In this document: positions 16,709 through 24,128 of the stretch, piece by piece
Numbering within the stretch: position 1 is the stretch's first letter
Layout: each line of letters starts with the position of its first letter
From: JACCWP01 sp963801045
GTDB taxonomy: Bacteria > Actinomycetota > Actinomycetes > Propionibacteriales > Nocardioidaceae
Assembly: GCA_963801045.1 (NCBI GenBank)
Contig: CAWDDC010000004.1
Coordinates: 620,001 to 684,000, forward strand
Direction: 5' to 3'
DNA: 64,000 nucleotides
Program-made: the position numbers and the translations under genes
The notes under the pieces: model-generated
What the model saw: only the letters and a program-made list of their open reading frames with translations
What the model was told of the DNA's origin: nothing
Databases searched by the model: none

Positions 16709-16906
16709 TCAGAACAGGAAGTACGCCGACACCGCGGCCGGCACCAGCCCGGCCAGCAGCCACGGCGACAGCGGCGAGCGCTGGTGGATGACCAGGCACC
16801 CGCCGATGGTCAGCACCCCGGTCACGGTTCCCATCACCCAGAGCCCGGTGGGAACAACGACCGCTCCCCGCCGGTTGGACGTGGAAAGAGATGGTTGACG
16901 TCTCAA
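16709..16906 (-). CDS. Small two-helix membrane protein, hypothetical (up to 65 aa)
   Basis: The frame ends at 16709 with two hydrophobic helices: one around GLWVMGTVTGVLTIGGCLVI, and PWLLAGLVPAAVSAYFLF at the C-terminus. The start is unclear. TTG 16906 gives 65 aa but lies in a probable operator and has no ribosome binding site; GTG 16837 or ATG 16834 would give about 42 or 41 aa. It sits upstream of the sulfotransferase pair in the same direction. I do not recognise it. Confidence 0.4.
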   Translation of the reverse strand: MRRQPSLSTSNRRGAVVVPTGLWVMGTVTGVLTIGGCLVIHQRSPLSPWLLAGLVPAAVSAYFLF

Positions 16907-16907
16907 C
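16894..16907. promoter_or_regulatory. Inverted repeat upstream of the flavin oxidoreductase operon
   Basis: GTTGA-CGTC-TCAAC, 15 nt before the start of the LLM oxidoreductase. Motifs of the TTGAxxNxTCAA type are typical MarR-family operators; no regulator gene is adjacent. The TTGACG could also be read as a -35 box. Confidence 0.4.
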
Positions 16908-16922
16908 TACGTGAGGAGCAGC

Positions 16923-17954
16923 ATGCAGCTCGGGATCTTCACCGTCGGTGACGTGACGCCGGACCCGACGAACGGCCGGACCCCGTCCGAGGCCGAGCGG
17001 ATCAAGGCGATGGTGACCATCGCGCTCAAGGCCGAGGAGGTCGGGCTGGACGTCTTCGCGACCGGTGAGCACCACAACCCGCCGTTCGTGCCGTCGTCGC
17101 CGACCACGATGCTCGGCTACATCGCCGCGCGTACCGAGCGGCTGCTGCTGTCGACGTCGACCACGCTGATCACCACCAACGACCCGGTCAAGATCGCCGA
17201 GGACTACGCGATGCTGCAGCACCTGGCCGACGGCCGGGTCGACCTGATGCTGGGCCGTGGCAACACCGGCCCCGTCTACCCGTGGTTCGGCAAGGACATC
17301 CGGCACGGCCTCGCACTCGCGGTGGAGAACTACGAGCTGCTGCACCGGCTGTGGCGCGAGGACGTCGTCGACTGGAAGGGCAAGTACCGGACGCCGCTGC
17401 AGTCGTTCACCTCGACGCCGCGGCCGCTGGACGGCGTGCCCCCGTTCGTCTGGCACGGCTCGATCCGTACCCCGGAGATCGCCGAGCAGGCCGCCTTCTA
17501 CGGCGACGGGTTCTTCGCCAACCACATCTTCTGGCCGACCGAGCACTCGCAGCGGCTGGTCAACCTCTACCGCCGCCGGTACGAGCACTACGGCCACGGC
17601 ACCGCCGACCAGGCGATCGTCGGGCTGGGCGGCCAGGTGTTCATGCGCCGCGACAGCCAGGCGGCCGTGCGGGAGTTCCGGCCGTACTTCGACAACGCAC
17701 CGGTCTACGGGCACGGCCCGTCGCTGGAGGACTTCAGCGCGCAGACGCCGCTGACCGTGGGCAGCCCGCAGCAGGTGATCGAGAAGACGCTGACGTTCCG
17801 GGAGCAGTTCGGCGACTACCAGCGGCAGCTGTTCCTGCTGGACCACGCCGGCCTGCCGCTCAAGACCGTGCTCGAGCAGCTCGATCTGCTCGGCGAGGAG
17901 GTCGTGCCGGTGCTGCGTCGCGAGCTCTCGCCGCTGGCCGGGAGCACCCGATGA
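16923..17954 (+). CDS. LLM-class flavin-dependent oxidoreductase (CE1758-like)
   Basis: 343 residues from ATG 16923, with GAGGAG 4 nt upstream. A luciferase-like TIM-barrel monooxygenase: MQLGIFTVGDVTPDP start, GLDVFATGEHHNPPF, DGRVDLMLGRGNTGPVYPWF and FVWHGSIRTPEIAEQAA. It should use reduced flavin supplied by the reductase encoded immediately downstream (ATGA overlap). This pairing with an FMN reductase is a known conserved gene pair (CE1758/CE1759). The substrate is unknown. Confidence 0.88.
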   Translation: MQLGIFTVGDVTPDPTNGRTPSEAERIKAMVTIALKAEEVGLDVFATGEHHNPPFVPSSPTTMLGYIAARTERLLLSTSTTLITTNDPVKIAEDYAMLQHLADGRVDLMLGRGNTGPVYPWFGKDIRHGLALAVENYELLHRLWREDVVDWKGKYRTPLQSFTSTPRPLDGVPPFVWHGSIRTPEIAEQAAFYGDGFFANHIFWPTEHSQRLVNLYRRRYEHYGHGTADQAIVGLGGQVFMRRDSQAAVREFRPYFDNAPVYGHGPSLEDFSAQTPLTVGSPQQVIEKTLTFREQFGDYQRQLFLLDHAGLPLKTVLEQLDLLGEEVVPVLRRELSPLAGSTR

Positions 17955-18580
17955 GCCGGCGCCGGATCGCGGTCGTCACCGCGGGGCTGAGCCAGCCCTC
18001 GTCGACGCGGCTGCTGGCCGACCGGTTGACGGCGGCGATCACCATGGCGCTGCAGGCGCGGGACGTCGACGTCGAGGTCGACACCCACATCGACGTGGTC
18101 GAGCTGCGCGATCTCGCGCACGACCTGACCGATCACGTGCTCACCGGTTTCCCGAGCCCCACGCTGCGGGACGCGCTCGACGCGGTCGTCCGTGCCGACG
18201 GGCTGGTCGCGGTCACGCCTGTGTTCGCGGCGTCGTACAGCGGGTTGTTCAAGACCTTCGCCGACGTGCTGGACGACGACGTGCTCGCCGGCATGCCGGT
18301 GCTGGTGGCCGCCACCGGTGGCACCGAGCGCCACTCGCTGGTGCTCGACCACGCGCTGCGACCGCTGTTCTCGTACCTGCGCGCCGTCGTGGTCCCGACC
18401 GGCGTCTACGCCGCGTCGTCGGACTGGGGGAGCAACGCCGGTGCCGATGGTGCGCTGCAGCAGCGGATCGAGCGGGCAGCGGGCGAGCTGGCCGCCCTGG
18501 TCGCGGGCGACCGCGCCGCGCGCCCGGTCGACCCCTGGGACGAGCCGACGCCGTTCGCCGAGCTGCTGCTCGGCGACTGA
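17951..18580 (+). CDS. NAD(P)H-dependent FMN reductase (CE1759 family)
   Basis: 209 residues from ATG 17951, overlapping the oxidoreductase stop. Flavodoxin-like fold: an N-terminal VVTAGLSQPSSTRLLAD phosphate-binding loop, then VTPVFAASYSGLFKTFAD, the conserved flavin-contacting segment of NADPH-dependent FMN reductases. The coupling suggests that it supplies FMNH2 to the LLM enzyme. It ends 2 nt before the convergent DUF202 gene. Confidence 0.88.
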   Translation: MSRRRIAVVTAGLSQPSSTRLLADRLTAAITMALQARDVDVEVDTHIDVVELRDLAHDLTDHVLTGFPSPTLRDALDAVVRADGLVAVTPVFAASYSGLFKTFADVLDDDVLAGMPVLVAATGGTERHSLVLDHALRPLFSYLRAVVVPTGVYAASSDWGSNAGADGALQQRIERAAGELAALVAGDRAARPVDPWDEPTPFAELLLGD

Positions 18581-18582
18581 CG

Positions 18583-18969
18583 TCACGGCCCGACGTCGCC
18601 CATCAGCAGCACCACCAGGGACGCGACCACGGCGACCACCAGCACCACGGCCGCGACCACCGGGCCGTTCGTCGACGCCCCGGTGACGTAGCGGCCGTCC
18701 TCGAGCTCGCGGGCCACGGCGCGGTAGCGCAGCACGGCGTAGCCGACGCCCAGTCCGCCCGCGACGAGCAGCACGGTGCCCGCGGCCACCGCGGACGCGG
18801 TGATCCGGTCGCCGGCGCCGAACCGGGCGATCGCCAGCCCGACGATCATCACGTTCGCGGCGGTGCGCAGCCAGGCCAGGTAGGTGCGCTCGTTGGCCAT
18901 GTGGTCCCGGGCGCGGCTCGAGCCCGCGGTGGCCGTGCCGGCGGGCTCGTCGGGCGGGTCCGGCTGCAT
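18583..18969 (-). CDS. DUF202 (YidH-like) membrane protein
   Basis: 128 residues from ATG 18969. The family hallmark HMANERTYLAWLRTAANVMI starts around residue 23, followed by three hydrophobic helices (about 40-55, 60-80 and 103-122). The 22-residue N-terminal extension is Pro/Asp-rich. Function is unknown for the family; it is an inner-membrane protein. It is divergent from the Pcp-like gene, with a strong inverted repeat between them. Confidence 0.85.
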   Translation of the reverse strand: MQPDPPDEPAGTATAGSSRARDHMANERTYLAWLRTAANVMIVGLAIARFGAGDRITASAVAAGTVLLVAGGLGVGYAVLRYRAVARELEDGRYVTGASTNGPVVAAVVLVVAVVASLVVLLMGDVGP

Positions 18970-18978
18970 GCGGCCATC

Positions 18979-19003
18979 ATGTACCGGGGGACAATCGGTA
19001 CAT
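18979..19003. promoter_or_regulatory. Operator-like inverted repeat between DUF202 and the Pcp-like gene
   Basis: ATGTACCG and CGGTACAT are perfect 8-bp arms around a 9-nt spacer, 9 nt from the DUF202 start and 23 nt from the Pcp-like ATG. The divergent genes have only 57 nt between them, so one bound dimer could control both. Confidence 0.55.
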
Positions 19004-19026
19004 ATCTCCGGGACCAGGAGGTCGTG

Positions 19027-20385
19027 ATGGGTCGCAACGCACAGACGTGGGCAGCGGTCGCCACCGGACTGGCGGTGATCGCGTTCGGGTGGCCGATGGC
19101 CAGCGGCAGCGCCCAGCAACCTCCGCCCGCACCGTCCGCGGGGGGTCCGGTGGAACGGGCCGGCGACTGCTACACCTCCGACGACGTGCCGCTCACGGTG
19201 GAGGAGCAGCGGCTGGCCGAACCGTTGCCGGGTGCCGACGACACCCCGGCGTCGGTGCGCTTCATCGAGGCGGCGGGCCTCGACCGGCTGGTCGCGTCCT
19301 TCGAGCGCCGGCTGTGCGGGGTGGACGACGTCGACGCGGCGTCCGACTTCGTGCACGCCGCCGGCGCGCGGCTGTGGCGCACCGCCGTGCGCCGGGCGCA
19401 GGGTGACCTCGCGCTCGGCGAGATCGACCGCTACGACGACCGGCCGCTGTACTGGGCCCGCACCACGATGTCGAGCGCCCTGCGCCAGTGGGAGACCGAC
19501 TTCGAGCTGATCGGTACCCAACGGCTGGCGCTGGTCCGGATCCTGTCGTACGAGTCCCGCGGCATCGACCAGGTCCGCTATCCCCGGGAGGGCGGTGTCA
19601 CCCGCGTGCTGATCAGCGGGTTCGACACCTACAGCCTCGACGACAGCCTGCGGAACTCCAACCCGTCCGGCGCCACCGCGCTGCAGCTGGACGGTCGGAC
19701 CTTCCGTACGCCCGGGGGTCCGGTGGCCGTCGAGTCGGTGGTCTTCCCGGTCAACTGGACCGACTTCGACCAAGGCATCGTCGAGGACGCGTTCGGGCCG
19801 CGACTGGCCGGCTCCGCCCGCAGTCGGGTGGACATGATCATGACGATCAGCCAGACCAGCCGTGGCCGGATGGACATCGAGCAGTGGGCCGGCGCCTTCC
19901 GCGGCGGCTTCCCCGACAACAACCGGTCCCAGAACTACGGTCCGATCTCCGCCGCCGCTCTCTGGCCGCAGCCGCAGCCCTCGCCGCAGTGGATCGAGAC
20001 GACGTTGCCGTACCGCAAAATGATCCGCGCCGGCACCGAGCCGTGGCCGGTCGTGCTGCACGACGGCATCTGCGAGTGGCCGCAGGGCTCGTATCCCGAG
20101 CCGGGCGCGATCCGCTGCAAGGCGGACCCGTCCCAGGGGTCGACGGCAGCGTCCGCACCGGGCGGCAGCTATCTGTCCAACGAGAGCATGTACCGCACCA
20201 ACCGGCTGCGGCTCGCGGCCGGGCTGAAGTCGCTGCCGGGCGGGCACCTGCACATCTCCGCTCTCGTCTACCCCAACGACGAGAATCGCCTTACCAGCAA
20301 GCGGTTCGAGCGGGATCGCAAGGCCGTGGTCGACCAGACGATCGCGTTGCTGCGGGCCGCTGGGCGGGCGGTTGCGGGAGGCTAG
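19027..20385 (+). CDS. Secreted pyroglutamyl-peptidase (C15)-like protein lacking the catalytic Cys
   Basis: 452 residues from ATG 19027; AGGAGG ends 5 nt upstream, which favours it over GTG 19024. A signal-like hydrophobic stretch (residues 7-28) ends in SAQ. The C-terminal half follows the peptidase C15 plan: LISGFDTY at 195-202, SNPSG (211-215), VVFPVNW, and MDIEQWA with Glu 285 at the expected catalytic acid. The nucleophile block, usually G-T-x-x-C-N-x-x-x-Y, reads GSYLSNESMY with Ser 384 in place of Cys; the His motif GHLHIS (His 409) is present. It is either a serine variant or a pseudoenzyme. About 190 unassigned residues precede the domain. Confidence 0.65.
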   Translation: MGRNAQTWAAVATGLAVIAFGWPMASGSAQQPPPAPSAGGPVERAGDCYTSDDVPLTVEEQRLAEPLPGADDTPASVRFIEAAGLDRLVASFERRLCGVDDVDAASDFVHAAGARLWRTAVRRAQGDLALGEIDRYDDRPLYWARTTMSSALRQWETDFELIGTQRLALVRILSYESRGIDQVRYPREGGVTRVLISGFDTYSLDDSLRNSNPSGATALQLDGRTFRTPGGPVAVESVVFPVNWTDFDQGIVEDAFGPRLAGSARSRVDMIMTISQTSRGRMDIEQWAGAFRGGFPDNNRSQNYGPISAAALWPQPQPSPQWIETTLPYRKMIRAGTEPWPVVLHDGICEWPQGSYPEPGAIRCKADPSQGSTAASAPGGSYLSNESMYRTNRLRLAAGLKSLPGGHLHISALVYPNDENRLTSKRFERDRKAVVDQTIALLRAAGRAVAGG

Positions 20386-20386
20386 C

Positions 20387-21775
20387 GTGGACGAGCTGAG
20401 CGACCTGTTCCAGCGCGCCGCTAGCGCGGCCGCGGAGTTCCGATGGGGCCTGGCGACCCGCCCGGTCGCTCCACCTGTCGACCGGGCCGCCCTGACCGCG
20501 GCCTTCGGCGGGCCGCTGCCGGCCGGCCCGACCGCCCCGTCCGACGTGCTCGAGCAGCTGGTACGTGCTGCCGGCCCGGGCCTGGTGGCGAGCGCGGGCC
20601 CGCGGTTCTTCGGCTTCGTGGTCGGTGGGGCGCTGCCCGCCGCGACCGCCGCCGACATGCTGGCCGCGGGCTGGGACCAGAACGGGTTCAACGCCGTGCT
20701 CTCGCCGGCCGCCGCCGCGGCGGAGGAGTCGGCCGGTGGCTGGTTGCAGGACCTGCTCGGCATCCCCGCCGGCGCGTCGGTCGGCTACGTCACCGGTGGA
20801 CAGGCCGCCAACACCGTCGGGCTGCTGGCCGGGCGGCACCACGTGCTCGCCGAGGCCGGGTGGGACGTCGAGCGGGACGGCCTGCTCGGCGGTCCGCCGG
20901 TCCGCGTGGTCGCGAGCGAGGAGCGGCACGCGACCGTCGACCGGTCGCTGCGGCTGCTCGGGCTCGGCACCGGCTCCGTCGAGACGGTGCGCACCGACGA
21001 CAACGGTGGCACCGACGTGGCCGACCTGGAGCGGGTGCTGGAGTCCGGACCGGTGGGGCCGACGATCGTCTGCCTGCAGGCAGGCAACGTCAACACCGGC
21101 GCGTGCGACGACCTCCGGGCCGGCTGCGGGGTCGCCCGCAGCCAGGGTGCGTGGGTGCACGTGGACGGGGCCTTCGGGCTGTGGGCCGCTGCCAGTCCAG
21201 CGCTGCGGCACCTGGTCGACGGGGTCGAGCTCGCCGACTCGTGGGCCTGTGACGCGCACAAGTGGCTGAACGTGCCCTACGACTGCGGGCTGGTCTTCTG
21301 CTCGCGACCCGACGTGCACGCGGTCGCGGCCTCGTACACCGCGGCCTACCTGGTCGGCTCGGGCGGGCAGGTGCCCGGGCTGGCCGATCTCGCCCTCGAG
21401 TCGTCGCGGCGGGCCCGGGGGTTCGCCGTGTGGGCGGCGCTGCGCGAGCTCGGCCGGGACGGGGTGTCCGACCTCGTCGACCGCTGCTGCGCGCTCGCCC
21501 GACGGTTCGCCGACGGCCTGGCCGCGGGCGGCTGCGAGATCGTCAACGACGTGGTGCTCAACCAGGTGCTGGTCGGGTTCGGCGACGACGAGCGCACCGA
21601 CCGGGTGCTGGAGGCGGTCCAGCGCGACGGCACCTGCTGGCTGGGCGGCACGACCTGGCACGGCCGGCGGCTGATGCGGGTCTCGGTCTCGAACCACGCC
21701 ACCACGGAGGCCGACGTCGACGTGTCGGTCGACGCGGTGCTCCGGCTGGCCGCCAGCATTGACCAGCAGGGCTGA
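20387..21775 (+). CDS. Pyridoxal-dependent amino-acid decarboxylase family protein
   Basis: 462 residues from GTG 20387, with GGGAGG 5 nt upstream, only 1 nt after the Pcp-like stop. A group II PLP decarboxylase: FFGFVVGGALPAA, YVTGGQAANTVGLLAGR (cofactor phosphate loop), WVHVDGAFGLWAA with the Asp that binds the pyridine nitrogen, and CDAHKWLNVPYDCG with the Schiff-base Lys at 292. The substrate class (aromatic amino acid, glutamate or other) cannot be told. The tight spacing suggests co-transcription with the Pcp-like gene. Confidence 0.88.
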   Translation: MDELSDLFQRAASAAAEFRWGLATRPVAPPVDRAALTAAFGGPLPAGPTAPSDVLEQLVRAAGPGLVASAGPRFFGFVVGGALPAATAADMLAAGWDQNGFNAVLSPAAAAAEESAGGWLQDLLGIPAGASVGYVTGGQAANTVGLLAGRHHVLAEAGWDVERDGLLGGPPVRVVASEERHATVDRSLRLLGLGTGSVETVRTDDNGGTDVADLERVLESGPVGPTIVCLQAGNVNTGACDDLRAGCGVARSQGAWVHVDGAFGLWAAASPALRHLVDGVELADSWACDAHKWLNVPYDCGLVFCSRPDVHAVAASYTAAYLVGSGGQVPGLADLALESSRRARGFAVWAALRELGRDGVSDLVDRCCALARRFADGLAAGGCEIVNDVVLNQVLVGFGDDERTDRVLEAVQRDGTCWLGGTTWHGRRLMRVSVSNHATTEADVDVSVDAVLRLAASIDQQG

Positions 21776-21804
21776 CCAGCAGGTCTGCCCCGTACAGTTC
21801 AGGA

Positions 21805-22521
21805 GTGTCCGAACCCGCGACGACCGCACCCGCCAAGCCCTGGCACCGACGGCTGCCGGGCTGGCTGGAGCTGATCGTGATCGTCCTGCTCGCGGTCGCG
21901 GTCGCGGCGTTCACGAAGGCGTTCCTGGTGCAGAGCTTCTTCGTGCCGTCGGGGTCGATGCGTCCGCTGCTGCACGGCAGCGAGCGCACCAACGACGACG
22001 ACCGGATCATCGTCGAGAAGGTCTCGTACTGGAACGGCGACATCCACCGCGGCGACGTCGTGGTGTTCGACGACAGCCTGCACTGGCTGCCGGCGTCGGC
22101 GGTCGAGGCGGCGTCCGGTCCGGTGCAGCAGACGCTGGAGAAGGTCGGGATGTGGCCCACCGGCGGACACCTCGTCAAGCGCGTCATCGGGCTGCCCGGG
22201 GACAAGGTCGCCTGCTGCGACGACCAGGGCCGGGTGACGGTCAACGACGTCGCCCTGGACGAGGACGACTACCTGGCGCAGCCGGGGCAGCCGGCGTCGA
22301 CGCCGTTCTCGGTGACGGTCCCCGACGACGCGTTGTGGATGATGGGCGACAACCGCGCCAACAGCGAGGACTCGCGCGCGCACGCCGGCGACGAGTCCGG
22401 CGGATTCGTCCCCGTGGACGACGTGGTGGGCAAGGTGCTGGCGATCGTGTGGCCGCTGGACCGGGCCGGCCTGCTGGACCGGCCGGACACGTTCGACAAC
22501 GCGGCGCTGGACGGCGGCTAG
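21805..22521 (+). CDS. lepB: Signal peptidase I
   Basis: 238 residues from GTG 21805. One N-terminal transmembrane helix (about 20-40), box B FFVPSGSMRPLL with the catalytic Ser 51, and the lysine box LVKRVIGLPGDKV with the general-base Lys 125; MMGDNRANSEDSR is box E. It cleaves Sec and Tat signal peptides outside the membrane. The insert between boxes is long (about 50 residues), as is common in actinobacteria. It is not in its usual neighbourhood near rplS, so it may be an additional copy. Confidence 0.95.
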   Translation: MSEPATTAPAKPWHRRLPGWLELIVIVLLAVAVAAFTKAFLVQSFFVPSGSMRPLLHGSERTNDDDRIIVEKVSYWNGDIHRGDVVVFDDSLHWLPASAVEAASGPVQQTLEKVGMWPTGGHLVKRVIGLPGDKVACCDDQGRVTVNDVALDEDDYLAQPGQPASTPFSVTVPDDALWMMGDNRANSEDSRAHAGDESGGFVPVDDVVGKVLAIVWPLDRAGLLDRPDTFDNAALDGG

Positions 22522-22541
22522 CCCGGCCGGCCAGCGACTCG

Positions 22542-23093
22542 TCACAGGTGCACGCGGCCGAACAGGCCGCGCCGCCGCGGCGCCCAGTCGACGACGACCC
22601 GCTCGGGGTAGCGGAAGTACGCCCGGATCCCGACCCGCACGCGCCGGGGCGTCTGCAGGCACGTACGCGGCACCGAGACCTGGATCCGGTCGGGGCCGAA
22701 GGCGTCGGCCCGCCCGCTCAGGCCGCGACACCGCACCGCCGCGCCCGAGCCGACGTCGCGCCAGCCCTCGATCCTGCGCAGCGCCGGCCCGGTGCTGTTG
22801 GGACTCAGCCGCACGAGGTACTCCGGCCCGGCGTCCCGGCGCCGCGCCTCGACGAAGAACACGAACGAGTCGGCCGGCGCGAGGTCGCCGACCGCGACGC
22901 GGACCACCAGTCGGCGTCCGCTGCGACCGCCGTGGTCGACGACGACCCTGGTCAGGTCGGACTCGACCCCGGTGTCACCGGCCCGGTCGCGGAACCTGCG
23001 GGTGTCGGCGTCGGCCGGCCCGACGGTCGACGACAGCACCAGTGCCGCCGTACCCGCGGCCACGGCGATGCGAGCCACCAACCGTCGCGCCAT
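22542..23093 (-). CDS. Secreted hypothetical protein
   Basis: 183 residues from ATG 23093. Clear signal peptide (RRLVARIAVAAGTAALVLSS, cleavage near ADA). The mature part is rich in Arg, Val and Asp and looks all-beta, with two Cys (VRCRGL and RTCLQT) that could form a disulfide. The text DRAGDTGVESDLTRVVVDH resembles secreted actinobacterial beta-sandwich proteins of unknown role. I cannot assign a function. It converges with lepB at a distance of 20 nt. Confidence 0.7.
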   Translation of the reverse strand: MARRLVARIAVAAGTAALVLSSTVGPADADTRRFRDRAGDTGVESDLTRVVVDHGGRSGRRLVVRVAVGDLAPADSFVFFVEARRRDAGPEYLVRLSPNSTGPALRRIEGWRDVGSGAAVRCRGLSGRADAFGPDRIQVSVPRTCLQTPRRVRVGIRAYFRYPERVVVDWAPRRRGLFGRVHL

Positions 23094-23138
23094 GCCGCCC
23101 CCCGATGTGTGGACGGTGCTGACGCTAGCGGTCCGGGC

Positions 23139-24128
23139 TCAGCCGGGCTCGATCACGCGCACGGGGGAGCCGTCCAGCCAGCCCACGATGTCCTCGACCG
23201 CCCCGGTGAAGCACCGGGAGTAGTTCTGCTCGGTCACGTAGCCGATGTGGGGTGTCGGAAGCGCGTTGGTCATGGTGCGCAGCGGGTGGTCGCCGGGCAG
23301 CGGCTCGGTGCCGTAGACGTCCACGGCGGCGCCAGCGATCCCTCCCTCCCGCAGCGCCTCGACCAGTGCGTCCTCGTCGACGATCGGCCCGCGTGAGGTG
23401 TTGACCAGGCGCCCGTCCGGTCCGAGCAGGGCGAGCTGCTCCGCCCCCACCAGGCCGCGGCTGCTCCCCGACAGCGGGAGGTGGATGCTCACCACGTCGC
23501 TGCGCCGGAACACGTCGTCGAGGTCTGCCGCACACTCGGCACCGTGCTCGGCGGCGCGCTCGGGCGTGAGGTGCGGGCTCCACGCGAGCACGTCCATCTC
23601 GAAGGCACGGCCGTAGCGCGCCACCACGCTGCCGATCCGGCCCAGGCCGAGCAGGCCGAGCGTACGGCCGGCCAGCTCGGTGCCCACCGTGGTCTGCCAC
23701 CCGCTCCCGCGGATGTTGCCCCACTCGGTCTCCAGGTGCCGGTGCAGGGCGATGATCAGCCCCCACGTGAGCTCGGGCGTGCCGGACGCGGTCAGGTCGG
23801 TGCCGCAGACCAGCACGTCGTGCTCGGCCGCGGCGGCCAGATCGATCGAGGCGTTGCGCCAGCCCGTGGTGACCAGCAGCTGCAGCCGGTCCAGCCGCGC
23901 GATCAGGCTGGCCGGGAACGGCGTGCGCTCGCGCATCGCGACCACGACGTCGTAGGGCTGCAGCCGCTCGGCGATCTCGTCCTCGTCGTCGAGGTGCGCG
24001 GTGAGCACGGTGATCTCCGCGCGTCCGTCGAGCGGGGACCAGTCGGCGCTGCTCAGCGCCACCTGCTGGTAGTCGTCGAGCACCGCGACGCGGATGGGAC
24101 TGCCTGCGGGGTTGGTAGCCGGTGTCAT
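23139..24128 (-). CDS. D-isomer-specific 2-hydroxyacid dehydrogenase
   Basis: 329 residues from ATG 24128. The NAD-binding motif GRTLGLLGLGRIGSVVAR is present, followed by WSPHL, NTSRGPIVDEDAL and the catalytic region with Arg (STRG-like NTSRGP), Glu (YGTEPLPGDHPL) and His (PTPHIGYVT). It should interconvert a 2-keto acid and a D-2-hydroxy acid, in the manner of glycerate or phosphoglycerate dehydrogenase relatives. Its ATG overlaps the stop of the upstream phosphatase-like gene, so the two are co-transcribed. Confidence 0.88.
   Translation of the reverse strand: MTPATNPAGSPIRVAVLDDYQQVALSSADWSPLDGRAEITVLTAHLDDEDEIAERLQPYDVVVAMRERTPFPASLIARLDRLQLLVTTGWRNASIDLAAAAEHDVLVCGTDLTASGTPELTWGLIIALHRHLETEWGNIRGSGWQTTVGTELAGRTLGLLGLGRIGSVVARYGRAFEMDVLAWSPHLTPERAAEHGAECAADLDDVFRRSDVVSIHLPLSGSSRGLVGAEQLALLGPDGRLVNTSRGPIVDEDALVEALREGGIAGAAVDVYGTEPLPGDHPLRTMTNALPTPHIGYVTEQNYSRCFTGAVEDIVGWLDGSPVRVIEPG

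Noticed and set aside
16709..16906. Firm start at TTG 16906 for the small membrane protein
   Set aside because: No ribosome binding site, and it overlaps the probable operator of the divergent oxidoreductase; internal GTG/ATG starts remain possible.
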